From the NCBI RefSeq assembly GCF_030272615.1, contig NC_081414.1, positions 763,225,648-763,289,647 on the forward strand: 64,000 nt of DNA. Direction: 5' to 3'. This document shows positions 34,100-44,572 of the stretch, piece after piece. Within the stretch, counting starts at the first letter, position 1, and each line of letters opens with the position of its first letter. Below the pieces are notes generated by a model. It was given only the letters and a program-made list of their open reading frames with translations. It had not been told where the DNA came from and ran no database searches. A program made the position numbers and the translations under genes. The DNA is from Cryptomeria japonica (taxonomy: Eukaryota > Streptophyta > Pinopsida > Cupressales > Cupressaceae).

Positions 34100-34555
34100 T
34101 TTTGGATTTAGGGTCTAAGGTTAGGGTTAGGGTTAAGATTTAGTGTTATTGTTAATATTATCTCTAGGGTTAGGGTTTATATTAGAGGGTTAGATTTAGG
34201 GTTAAGGGTTAGGGTTAGGATTATAGTTAGGGCTTATATCATTGTTAAGGTTAAGCTAATGGTTGGGATTTAGAATTATATCATGGTTAGGATTAGGGTT
34301 AGGGAAAGGGTTAAGATTATAGTTAGGCTTAGGATTTAGGGTTACATTTATGATTGTCTCTAGGGTTAGGGTTTATATTTATAGTTATGGTTATGGTTTG
34401 GATTTATAGTTATGATTTGCATCAATTTTAGAGTTAGGTTAATGGTTATGGTTAGGATTGTTGTAAGGGTTTACATCATTGTTAGAATAAAGTTAATGGT
34501 TAGGTTTTTGATTTAGGGTTAAGGTTAGGGTTAGGTTTATAATTGTTAAATGAAT

Positions 34556-35003
34556 CAGAAATTAGTTTTAGAATAAATTTAAAACTAAAATTTATATAAC
34601 TTTAAATGATTAGAGTGTCCTTTTTTTTAGAATAAATTTAAAAATAAAACTTATATAACTTTTATCAAACCCTAATGGTAATAAAACCAACAAAATAATT
34701 AAGGGTTTAAACTTTTCTATATAATTTTAAAAATATAAATGAATAATGCATTAATAATACTTATTTATAAATTTAAAACTAACACTTATATAACTTTGAA
34801 CTAGAGTATGCTTTTAGTTGTGAAATTGAAAAATGAAATAAAATTTATCAAAATATATAAACAAAATTTCTACTCTACCCTTTTTGTTTTTTGCGTGAAA
34901 ATTAATTTTCATTTTAAAATTAAAATATATGTATTTTTTATGTTGTTAAATGAATCAACAATTATATTTAGAATAAATTTAAAACTAAAACTTATATAAC
35001 TTT
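34556..35003 (+). repeat. Short dispersed AT-rich repeat, four copies
   Basis: The word AATAAATTTAAAACTAAAA followed by CTTATATAACTTT recurs with changes near 34573, 34632, 34770 and 34973. GTTAAATGAATCA occurs at both ends (34546 and 34945). It may be the eroded border of an unknown element. Confidence 0.6.
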
Positions 35004-35263
35004 CAATTAGAGTATTCTTTTATTGTAACATTGAAAAGAACAAATAAATTAATTTAGACAATTGAAATGAGTTTATTCAAATTTAAAAGAAGCCATATTA
35101 ACATCTCAATACTCAAGGGCAAGATATACAAAAATATAAAAAGAAAAATCCTAAATTAAATACAACAAAATGAAACATTATATAAAAACCAAATTCTAAT
35201 ACAACAATAGCCAAATACACAAATCTACAATTCATATACCATGGCAATCAAAATTCACAAATT

Positions 35264-36008
35264 AACAAATGCCTCCTACAATTTCCTCCAATTTCCCAAC
35301 TCCAACTTCTTCAAATTTTCCAACTCCAATCTAGAAGCCTCTCCTCCTAAAATTTTTTGAGAATAAAAACTTTCATGATCCATTGCACAAGCAAGTCCTT
35401 GAATGAAAACATATTTAACAATTTCCTCCAAAATAAACAAATGAATGGAAACATATTAAACAAATAAACAAATGAATGGAAACATATTTCATTATTAATT
35501 AATTAACAAATTTGTATTAGTTATCCATACAATAATCACATACAAAAAAATACATGTCAAATTATTTGTAAACCTCCAAATGTTGATGCATAAATTTGTT
35601 GCCATTGTATAAATGCATAGGAATAGAAATGAATAGCAAGGAAGCCAAGCAATATGGTTAAAAGTTTAATAGCAATATTTTACACTCGCAATCATGGGAA
35701 GAAAAGATATTAAATGTCAACCTAGAAAAATTCAAAAATTCACAAATGCTAAAGAATCCCTCTACATCCCTAATCCAGATCAACCCTCATCTACCCAATC
35801 TTTGCTCCAATCTTCTAAAATTTCATCCAATCTTCGAACTCCAACCAAGAAGCCTTTCCTCTAGAATTTTTTTAGAATAAAAACTTTCATGAACTATTGC
35901 ACAACCAACTCCTGTGAATGGAAACATATTTAATTATTAATTAATTAATAAATTTATATTAGTTATTCATACAATAATCACATATAGGAAAATACATGTC
36001 AAATAAAT
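35264..36008 (+). repeat. Tandem duplication of a roughly 300-bp block, offset about 480 bp
   Basis: Copy 1 (35264-35567) and copy 2 (35745-36008) share TAGAAGCCTCTCCTC-like sequence, GAATAAAAACTTTCATGA, GAAACATATTT and ATACAATAATCACATA followed by AATACATGTCAAAT. No coding frame is present. Confidence 0.75.
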
Positions 36009-36690
36009 TGGAAGATATTTTAAATAGCCATTCATGACTTTAGACACAAAGTTAAAATGTTAAATAAATACATATTAAATATATGTATGTAAAATAGTTA
36101 CATATATCATATTGAAAGTACACATTCTACCTAAAACTTTTTCTTTTACAAAAATAGGTTTAATAATGAAAGTTTCAAAGTAAAAGGTTATAATTAATAA
36201 AATTAATTATATACTAAATAAAAATTAATTTATTGACAAAATATATCTAGAAGAATTATTTTCAATATAATTATCATGTAAGAGGTGTTTTTTAGTAAAA
36301 AAAAAATTATTAAGTAATTTAAAATTTAAAAAATTAATAAAATATTTTATAAAAAATATATTAATTATTTTATTTAATTAAAAAACAAAGGTGATACTGG
36401 TGTAAAGTGGTGCACAACCACGAGTGAGGGCGGTAACATAGGGCGAGAGGGTCCTATCAATATGAGGAAAAAATCAAGTGGGCATGTAAACATTGATAGA
36501 TGGGGAAACAATACAATAAATCCCCCATTTACCATTAGTGTGAATGTTGTCCCACCTGGAACATGGAGAGGAAGCCATGATTACAACTAGGAAATACAAG
36601 ATCATATAAAATCAAAAGTGGCGAAACCAAATATTTGTAGTGGAATGGGGAGTAGAGGTATAGAAAGACATGCAACATGAGAGAACCAAA
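36009..36690. other. AT-rich interval, nothing recognised
   Basis: The first 400 bases are very AT-rich. A more mixed-composition stretch from about 36390 (GGTGATACTGGTG) may be the start of the LINE ORF1 remnant that follows. No domain was recognised here. Confidence 0.4.
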
Positions 36691-37560
36691 AAGAGCAAAA
36701 ATAAATAAATTTGTGAATACAATGTATTCAATTTTTCCTTGAATATCATTGAGCCATGGGTAGAATGATTGAAGGAAGGAGAATTACTAGTTAAATGGTG
36801 CGGGACAAGGAAATCTAGGAAATCACATTATAAATTATTGGGCAAAAAATTTGAAGGAAGGGTAAGTACAACACCTCTCCTTAATAATTTCTTCTCGATC
36901 AAATGCATATTTGAATATCTTAGAAATAAAATCCTATAGGACATTCCTTTATTTTTAAAAGGAAATAACCTTTTTTTATGAAATGGACCCCCAACTTTGA
37001 TCCACTGAAATACAAGATAAAGAAAATCCCTACTTGGATCAATATTACTTGGCTTCTGAAGGAATTTTGGAATACATAACTACTAATTAGGATAGCTAAT
37101 GTCCTAGGAAGGTTTGTAAGGGTGGAAGAAGATTTTATACATGAATTTATTTGAACAAACATACACACACACACACACACATTTTGGTAGAAATAGATAT
37201 GGATACAAATTGGTGGTATAAGGTGGAAATTTTAATTTACTATGGGAGATGGGTCTGAAAGGTGAATAGGGTAAAGAGAAAAAACCTTGGGTGATGTCTT
37301 TTGATATATAGGATGGGAGTAGAAGGCTCGGGTCAAGGGATAGAGGTCAAGCAAAGTGAGGTTGAAGTTGTCCCCCAACAAGAATGAAAAGAAGGTAATG
37401 AAAATAGTATGCAGCAACTTTTTGCCCAAAAAGGTGGATGAAGAGCTTATTATACACAAAGAAATATGCCCGCAACAAGGGAAGAATTAAAGGGTCGCAA
37501 TCAAAAGTGAAATATAAGTTATTCACAAACCAAATATGTAGCACCCAAAAGAGCTTGACT
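36691..37560 (+). pseudogene. LINE ORF1-like fragment (DUF4283-type)
   Basis: The plus strand in shifting frames gives KLLGKKFEGRVSTTPLLN, then WTPNFDPLKYKIKKIPTWI and the block running on to WLLKEFWN (about 36990-37065), then RIANVLGRFVRVEEDFIHEF (37090-37150). This matches the usual pattern of plant DUF4283 proteins, encoded by LINE ORF1: a W-x-P-x-F start, I-P-x-W-I, and G-x-x-x-x-V followed by acidic residues. Frameshifts and stops are frequent. An AC microsatellite interrupts it at 37163. No ORF2 follows, so this is an isolated piece. Confidence 0.55.
37163..37181. repeat. (AC)9 microsatellite
   Basis: An uninterrupted AC run of about 18 to 19 bases lies inside the LINE ORF1-like remnant. 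Confidence 0.9.
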
Positions 37561-39225
37561 TAGGGGAAAACTCCTAACACACAAATAAAAGATAGTGAGA
37601 AGGAAGTAAGGTGGAAAGCCTAGAAGGAAATAAATGAAATACCCAAGGAAAGTGTAGAGTTAGATAAGATAAACCCTTACCCATAAGAGTCCACATATCC
37701 AACATAGGAAAGTGGTAAAAAGGATGTCCAAAAAGGAGGCCTCCAAGAGGGAGATTTATTGAAGATAAAAATAAGATGCAGTAATCTTGAGATCATGAGA
37801 GGACAAGTAATGTATAGTTTGATTTAAATAATGGGGTAGATAGAGGACTAGTTTCTAATAAATAGGAAGTTCTACAGGAATTGTTAAAAGGTGAAATTAA
37901 AAAGTGTAGTATCCTAAAATTGCACCCCTTTCAATTCTGATGACATTTGGGGCCCTTGCCTTAGTGTCCTCATCCTCATGCTTGATCTTGACCTGTTTGT
38001 GCCTCTCGCATGCAATAAAATTCATATTTTCACTTTGTGTCTTGCTAGGACCCCTTACCTTGGCCCAATTTGGGGTAGGACCAAGGTGTTGTGCCTTGTT
38101 CCTCATTGGGACTAGGGTGCCACACCTTGGTCGTCCCTAATTGGGGCCCAATTTGAACCCTATGCCCCATCTCAAATTTGAGCAGGAAACCTTGCTTTAT
38201 GTTGGCCTATGTTGAAAAATTAATATGTTTGATGACAAGCAAGTAAATAAGGAGGTCTTCCCCTCTCATTTGGTATAAGGGTGATAAGGTGAAAATAAGA
38301 GGATAAGTAAAGGAGACTATATTCAAGCAATCAAGCAATGAAGAATTGAAGCATTCATCATCAAGCATTTGTAGAGGTTTTCAAGGCAGCATATTCTTCA
38401 TCTATACATTGTGGAGAAACATTACATCATTCATTTGCAAGAATGTGTTTGTTAATTTGTCATGTTTATGCCATTTCATACAACATGTGTGATTACATTC
38501 AAGAAGAAAAGCATCATCATCATTCATTGCAAATCTGGAGTATACATTTCCATTATTTATTTCAAGCATTTGCAATATTTCATTCAAGGTTAATTCCAAA
38601 CTGGGGTTTGACCAAAGGCAAGTCCCTATCCCAACCTTTTCCCCTTTCTTTCTATGTGCAAGAAATAAGTGCATAATTGTACTTCTAGAATTAAGCTTTA
38701 TTTGTAGAGACTAAAAAACCCTTTTTGATGCGCAGAAAATTTGAAAGATCAAGAGGCAGTGCCACGGTCCCTACTTTTTTGGCGCATTTGAATAGGGAAG
38801 ATCTGAAACAACTCATATTTCTCATATCCAGTTGAACAATTGAATCTCACATTTGTAGCTCAATATTTTCTCAATTTTGTCTTCAATTTCAACACTTTAC
38901 CCTAAACCAACATTTCAAATTACAAAAGAGGGAAAAACACATCATAATCAATCAATCCACTTAGTATTAAGTCCTTATATGATTTGTTAGCCTATGATTG
39001 AATCTAGTGGATTCATCCCCTCTTTTGAATGTAAAGGAAATCTCTCCCCGAAGTGAAATTGATTTAGTAATTTCTTTTTCTATGTTGCAAATTGCCAAAT
39101 CAAAATTTCCCCTTTATATTTTCGTGAACCCAACTCCTTACACCATTAATTCTGATTTTTGTTTTAGATCTAAGTGTATGCAATTAAAAATTTAATTTTT
39201 CTTTTACAAGTTTGATTTCCTTGCA

Positions 39226-39960
39226 AATTCTAAAAAATTAGAGGTTAATTTCATAAAATCCCTAATTTTTAATTTCAAAATTGATCTTGTGAATTGTTTA
39301 ATTTGGGTTAATTATTTCAGATCCAAGCACTTTTTCAATTTGAAAATTTAAAATTTCTTTTGCAAGTCAAATTTCATGATTAAATTTTAAAATTAAGTGT
39401 TTAATTTCGAAAGCTGTAATTAATTTTTTTTAAAAAAAATTGACCTTTTGGGTTGTTTAAATTTTGAATTTAAAATTACAATCTTGCATCTAAATTCAAA
39501 TTTAAATTTTAAATGAAGTGGTTAATTAAAAAGGCCCTAATTTTTAAATTTAAATTAATCTTGTTCATTTCACAATTTTTCAAATTCCAGGTTTCAACCT
39601 TAGATCTAATTTTAAAATTTGAAATTAAGAGGTTCTTTTTACAAGGCCTAATTTTAAATTTATTTTTCTCTTGAATAACTTTAAATTGAAATTTTAAAAT
39701 TAAGAGGTTATTTTCAAAGCCCAAATTATAAATTTAAATTTTCTAGGAGGTTGCATAATTTTTCAACAATTGAATAATCATTTTTCTAATATTTTGAATT
39801 TTTCAACTTCCAATTTCTAAATCTCAATTTTTAAATTCTCATTTCATTTCACATTTTTCAAAATTAAAATCTTAAAAAGAAAAAATCAAATTTGTGAATC
39901 TCATCAATTTACATAAATTAAGTGGTTTTATTTATAAAATCCCAATTTATTTCAATTAAT
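39226..39960 (+). repeat. Degenerate tandem array, unit about 100-130 bp
   Basis: The phrase AAATTAAGAGGTTATTTTCAAAGCCC and its relatives recur at least six times (near 39228, 39383, 39515, 39625, 39698 and 39918). Each copy is followed by a CCTAATTTTTAAATTT-like stretch. It is AT-rich and non-coding. It probably belongs to the untranslated leader or LTR of the decayed Gypsy-type element. Confidence 0.6.
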
Positions 39961-40179
39961 TTGGTTGGACATAAATTTATGTATTCATCACTGTAATTAA
40001 TGGATTTGATCTATTTTCTCTTTCACATATCATTACATTTATTTTTACTAACATTTATTATAATCATGTGTTGGGTAATGACTTCTTCCACTTCATGTTA
40101 CTTCTTTTCATTCATAGCACTTGGAAATTATGAATTTTTTGGATTTCCAAGTTGATCCCTTTTCATAAATTAGATGTCA

Positions 40180-41250
40180 AAGCTTTCATTTATCATGTAT
40201 GTTATGTTATGGTGATATTATTGGGAAAACACATTTCATACATAGATCACCTAAAAGCTTTTATAGATACTAATCCTAGAGATGACAATGAGAAACCTAA
40301 TACTTGTACCTCTCCTAGGGTATCTAATGTGAATGAAGAAAGAGCTAATAGTCATATAAATGTTCTTTCTAATGGAGAGAAATAATTGAAGAGAAAAATG
40401 GCCCCATCTTCTTCTCATACACATACCCTTCTACAAGGGGGCAAGATCAAAATATTGGTGTTTTGATCTTTCTAGATCCTGTTTATTATCCTAGATCCTA
40501 TCTTAAATATCAAAACATTCATAGAGAAGATGATGTCATGCATTTCATACATGATCTCTCTCCCCACATGAAATTAAGCAAAGATGAGGCCTTAGAGATA
40601 AGGATATTCTTTCCCAATCCAACAAAGAGGATATGAATGATGAAAGAAAAGAAGAATCTCCTTCTCAAGATATTCCTTCTTCATCTAATAATCCTTTCAT
40701 TCCTTCTAAACATCCTTAGACTACAAAATTCAAAGAAATTTATTATAATGTTCCCCCATATTCTCAATTGAAATATTCTTATAGGAGTGGCTTTAGCATA
40801 ATATCATTCAAACAAGGTTTTAGAGGACAAGGACTTGGAAATTTTGAAAAAGGAATCCGAGTCCCTATAAAACCTCCTACAAAAATGACCTCCTTAGGAT
40901 TGAATACTTCAAAGATCATTTAGAAAGACAAATGATGCATCGAGAGGATAAAAGGGATCCTTCTTCAAAGACTCTTTTTTGTTCATTTCATCAAACTCAT
41001 GATCATGATGCTAGTGATTGTATGGATTTCTAAGAAGGCATACAAAAATTAGTTGATAATGGAACTATTCAAATCATGGATGGCAATCCTTCTTCTAATA
41101 TCCTCTTGTCCTCAATCTCAAAATAATAAGCCTACACTCTTTAATGATCAAGAAGGAATCTCAACAACTACAAAATTTTTAAAATTGAAGTATGACAAGA
41201 ATATTATTTTTCCTTTTGTGAAGTTTAGAAATAAACATATATAAGGAAAT
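40180..41250 (+). pseudogene. Gypsy gag-like remnant with G-patch and CCHC-like finger
   Basis: In broken plus-strand frames I read KFKEIYYNVPPYSQLKYS, then the G-patch core GFRGQGLGNFEKGIRVPIKP (40815-40875) and, after a shift, LFCSFHQTHDHDASDCMDF (40975-41031). The last resembles the C-x-F-H-x-x-x-x-H-D-x-x-D-C finger of plant Gypsy gag. G-patches bind RNA and occur beside protease in some plant Gypsy elements. Stops are frequent. No protease active site was found. Confidence 0.6.
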
Positions 41251-41694
41251 GAATTTTGTCTTTTTCATCATCGTGGTTCTCATTCTCTTGGAAATTTTAA
41301 AGCATTTAAGGAATTTATTCAAGAGCAATATGATCATGCTCGTATATGTCTTTCAATAGATCTTGCTCTCTTTCTAGGTAAAAAGGTAGTGCCTTAGCAC
41401 TCCTTTCACCCTCATGTTGCTCCTCACCCTATGAGATAAGTAGTTAAATTAATTGGGTGCTCTTTATTATTAGAGGTGGTAATTTTTTAATTTCAAACAT
41501 CTTGGGCTAGAAATATGCTCCTATTTTCTCTCTTTTCAATCTCTAATCTTTTCACCACTTCCTTTTTTATGGGTTGCATTATTCATAAATTGATGTCCTT
41601 TATTTCATGGAATTATCCTTCATACGAGCACTTATTTGTTCCTTTGTTAGGATCTATTCCTTTTTTGAAATGGTACATCTTTTATGAATGATCT

Positions 41695-43400
41695 TGTTGG
41701 ACAGAATGGATCACTAAGAGGGGGGGTGAATCAATGATTTAAACTCTTCTCTTTCAAAGAGGAGATACCGGTAATATATATAAAACAAATTGAGTGTTAA
41801 CCAATAGTTCAAATAGTGTGACCAAGGTGTGTGAAAAAATTTGCTACAATAAAAATATACCACATGTACAAAAATGCAACACACAACACTATATCTATGA
41901 GGAAAACACAATGTGGGAAAAACCTTAGTGAGAATAGCTACTAGAGACTACTGCTCCAATTCAGCCTCACAATGAAACTCTGATTACAAAATTCAAGGAA
42001 CCAACCCAAGGAGCACCAACCCTTGATTTTTGAGCACTAACTCAAAGGAGCACCAACCCCAGCACAATTTATAGGCTACTACCTAAAGGAGCTAAAACCC
42101 CTGCACTAAGCTAAAAATTAATGAAAGCAATATAAAACTCAAATATATAAATGAAATCACTATCGCAAATGAAGTTTTGCAACCTTATAATAATATCCTC
42201 TTTCGGTTTCACCCTTACCGGTCTGCATTCTCTTCACCCACTCTACAACTTGACTTTGATGATCACCTTTCTCAATCCTCTCTCACAATGTCTTCCTCCA
42301 CTTAACTCTCACTCAATCACTCTTAATTGGACACAGCTTCTATTGGTATATCACCTCTATGTTCAATGCACTCTTCACCTATTGTTCCTTATACCAGTTT
42401 TCTCTGCTTCACCTATGAATCAATACTTTTCTCATAAATAATTTAATTACTTTTTCTCTTCGGCTCTCAAACAACAATATCACACTTGGCTTCTTACTAC
42501 AGCAACACGATGCTCTATCTCGAGCTCTCCTCTTTATCCCATGGTTTCCTGCCAAAACGTAGTTCAAATTTGGAATGCTTAGGGTTTCCTTTTCCTGACA
42601 TAATCTGCATTAGATCTTTTCAAGTCTATCATGTGTTGATCACCTGTACTCTATGGATGCATTTATATACTTTTTCATTACCCAACACATGCTTACTGAA
42701 GATAGCGATCTCAAACTAGATTTCCTACTTTGAAATTTGTCGACTCATAAAAACTTTGACTATTTCCTTTTTGAGGTCTTCTTGAATCGGATTTCCTTTG
42801 CATTGATCTAGGAACCAACTACTCCTCGATCTTCCTTCGTCATACTTTCTCCGTCGAGCTGCATCGGCCAGTTACAATCTTGTGATTTATGGCTGTTTCA
42901 TTTATGTTGATTAATAGTTTCACCAACCATGTTGATGATGGTTTTACCGACCCCTGCAAATTTGCCACCTCAGCTCCACATGGTATCACAATGGTCAGTC
43001 ACTTAGCTCACCAGCACATAATTGGTTCATACTTGATCATTCAAAAAACTCATACCGGTAGATGCTTTTACCGGTGAGTCCTTTTTCTTCTACTAACCGA
43101 CAGTTCACACTTCACTGGTAACACACCTTCACCTTTGATGGTTTATTATATCTTTAACATTCTGCCTCTTCATGTAAGAAGGCAACCAAACTTTAGACTA
43201 GTATAAGCTCCACAGGTTACCACTTAACATGCTCACCCACACATGCATCTCATCACATACTAATGAAGTCACTGAAAGTCTCAACAACTACATGTCTTTC
43301 ATCATACCGGTACATTATCCTTCATCATCCCATATGACATACCTCTACTGATAGCTTGTCTACAATACCATTTGACATCAATGACAACTCAATGCCAACA
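41695..43400 (-). repeat. Copia A 3' LTR
   Basis: It begins TGTTGGACAGAATGG and ends CAATGCCAACA. Homologous copies lie at 56914-58622 and, in part, at 1-556. The polypurine tract follows at 43401-43413 on the minus strand. A 9-bp inverted repeat, TCAATGCCA (43389-43397) with TGGCATTGA (43412-43420), brackets the LTR/polypurine junction. Confidence 0.92.
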
Positions 43401-43429
43401 ATCTCCCCCTTTGGCATTGATGTCAGGGA

Positions 43430-44385
43430 GAACTCACAAGGCCGGTTCCCACTTTTTGTTACATCCTGATTTTTGCAGAAATCATACATTTTTAAGAAAA
43501 TATAATTATTTAAGATTTAAGAGGTCCCATTTGAAGTAATTAATTCAAGAGAGTTGTATCAAAGGCTCTTAGATGAAAATCATACTTGCAAGGGAGTCTC
43601 CTTTGCATCTATCAAATGTTGATAAAAAACTAATTTTACATTAGCTTTTGGGGGGTCAAATGAATTCATTTATAAGTTTTGTTTTTTTAAGTATTTAGTC
43701 CTTATTATAAGCTTTCCAAATAGTATAATTTTTAATATATTTATTTTTATTGATATATTTTTATTTTATTTCTTATGAATGTAGTTTTTTCACCGAACAT
43801 GAACTTCTTTGTTCAATGCAATGGTAAAAATAGTAAACTAATTCAAAAATATTCTAAAAAATATCCATGCACTAGGTATTGATGTCTTCTTTCTAACCAA
43901 AAAAAAAAATTGAATTTCGATATATATAGAACAAGTTATGTGTTCAGACGTACAGCTATATCTAAATTATAATTAGTCGGACTTGAAAACTTAATAAAAT
44001 GAAAAATATTCAACATATCAATATCAAACCAACTGCATGCCCTGAGTATTGATGTTAAAAACCAAAATTAAAAAGAATTAAGTTTTTATCATTTATAGAA
44101 AAAAGGTTATGCATTTTGGGATGCACATCACTCTTAAAATATGTTGTTTGCTTTAAAAAACTACTTTTTGTGGGAGATGGAAACATCAATAAAATTTTAT
44201 TAAAAAAAAATTGAGAAAATAATATTTAGAATCCAAAAACAAGATGTTACAAATCACTAGTTTACATCATCTTCAAATTCTTAATGCTTTAAAATTTATA
44301 GGTGTCCTAAAGTGAAGTTTTTTTAAAAAAATGTTCATCTAAGTGTCAAAGTTGGTCAAAAAGTGGGAACTAGTATTGTGAGTTC
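43430..44385. mobile_element. TIR-bounded AT-rich insertion inside Copia A
   Basis: Left arm 43430-43458 and right arm 44357-44385 are inverted copies. GAACTCACAA and GTTCCCACTTTTTG match exactly, and a 5-base block between them differs. The 956-bp interval lies between the polypurine tract and RNase H of element A, where no coding is expected. It is AT-rich and has no transposase. No clear target duplication was found at the arm edges, so the exact ends are uncertain. It is probably a MITE-like or otherwise non-autonomous DNA transposon. Confidence 0.6.
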
Positions 44386-44572
44386 ACCCACCAACATTCC
44401 TTTCAACATTCCTTCCTCGGTTTCACTCCCCCTTTGACAACAATGGCAAAGGGAACCTTAGTCTGACACCAATAATCTCTCCCTTGACAACTTCCTCTTA
44501 AGAAATTTTCTCCCCCTATGTCAATGCATCATGATTCAAGATTCCCCCTGAATCATGCATCCTTTCATGCAT

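Larger units (their letters stand above)
30975..34545 (+). repeat. Higher-order tandem unit of about 1.5 kb within the telomere-like tract
   Basis: The anchor TTTGGATTTAGGG followed by TTTAAGG or TCTAAGG recurs at about 30975, 32549 and 34100. The anchor AGAGATATTGTCAAAAATAG ends near 32048 and 33552, 1504 bp apart. Words in between appear in the same order in each copy. The third copy is cut off at about 34545, where unrelated AT-rich DNA begins. Two complete units and one partial unit are visible. Confidence 0.8.
28690..34555 (+). repeat. Degenerate telomere-like repeat tract 2 (about 5.9 kb)
   Basis: GGGTTA and GGGTTTA variants fill most of this region, with the G-rich strand on plus throughout. 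Perfect runs are short, for example TTAGGGTTAGGGTTAGGG at about 28868-28886 and 29943-29961. Hexamer TTAGGG spacing is more frequent than the Arabidopsis-type heptamer TTTAGGG. Interspersed words recur in fixed order: TTTACATCATTGTTAGGG, GGTTAATGGTTAGGG, GGATTTACATCATGG and GTTTATATCATAGG. Tract 2 is therefore a complex satellite built from telomere-like units rather than simple telomeric DNA. The short open frames in it are low-complexity Val/Arg/Gly or Pro/Asn runs and are not genes. Confidence 0.9.
37905..41694 (+). mobile_element. Decayed Gypsy-type element, left part (interrupted by Copia A)
   Basis: Sequence from TGTAGTATCCTAAAATTGCACC (37905) resembles the start of a long LTR. An AT-rich repeat block (39226-39960) and a gag-like region with a G-patch (40180-41250) follow. 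Copia A inserts at 41694, and the same kind of sequence resumes at 58623. A purine run TTAAGGGGGG at about 59740 could be its polypurine tract. No RT or integrase of this element is visible. Boundaries are inferred, not proven by paired LTRs. Confidence 0.4.

Noticed and set aside
28690-34555. Regularly spaced repeats resembling a CRISPR array
   Set aside because: The repeats are telomere-like variants without unique spacers, and the window is clearly plant nuclear DNA.
28690-34555. A true chromosome end
   Set aside because: The units are degenerate, interrupted and followed by more than 29 kb of other DNA, so this is interstitial.
37940-38140. 66-codon frame with Cys and Leu clusters
   Set aside because: It lies in the presumed LTR of a decayed Gypsy-type element and overlaps an antisense frame of similar length.
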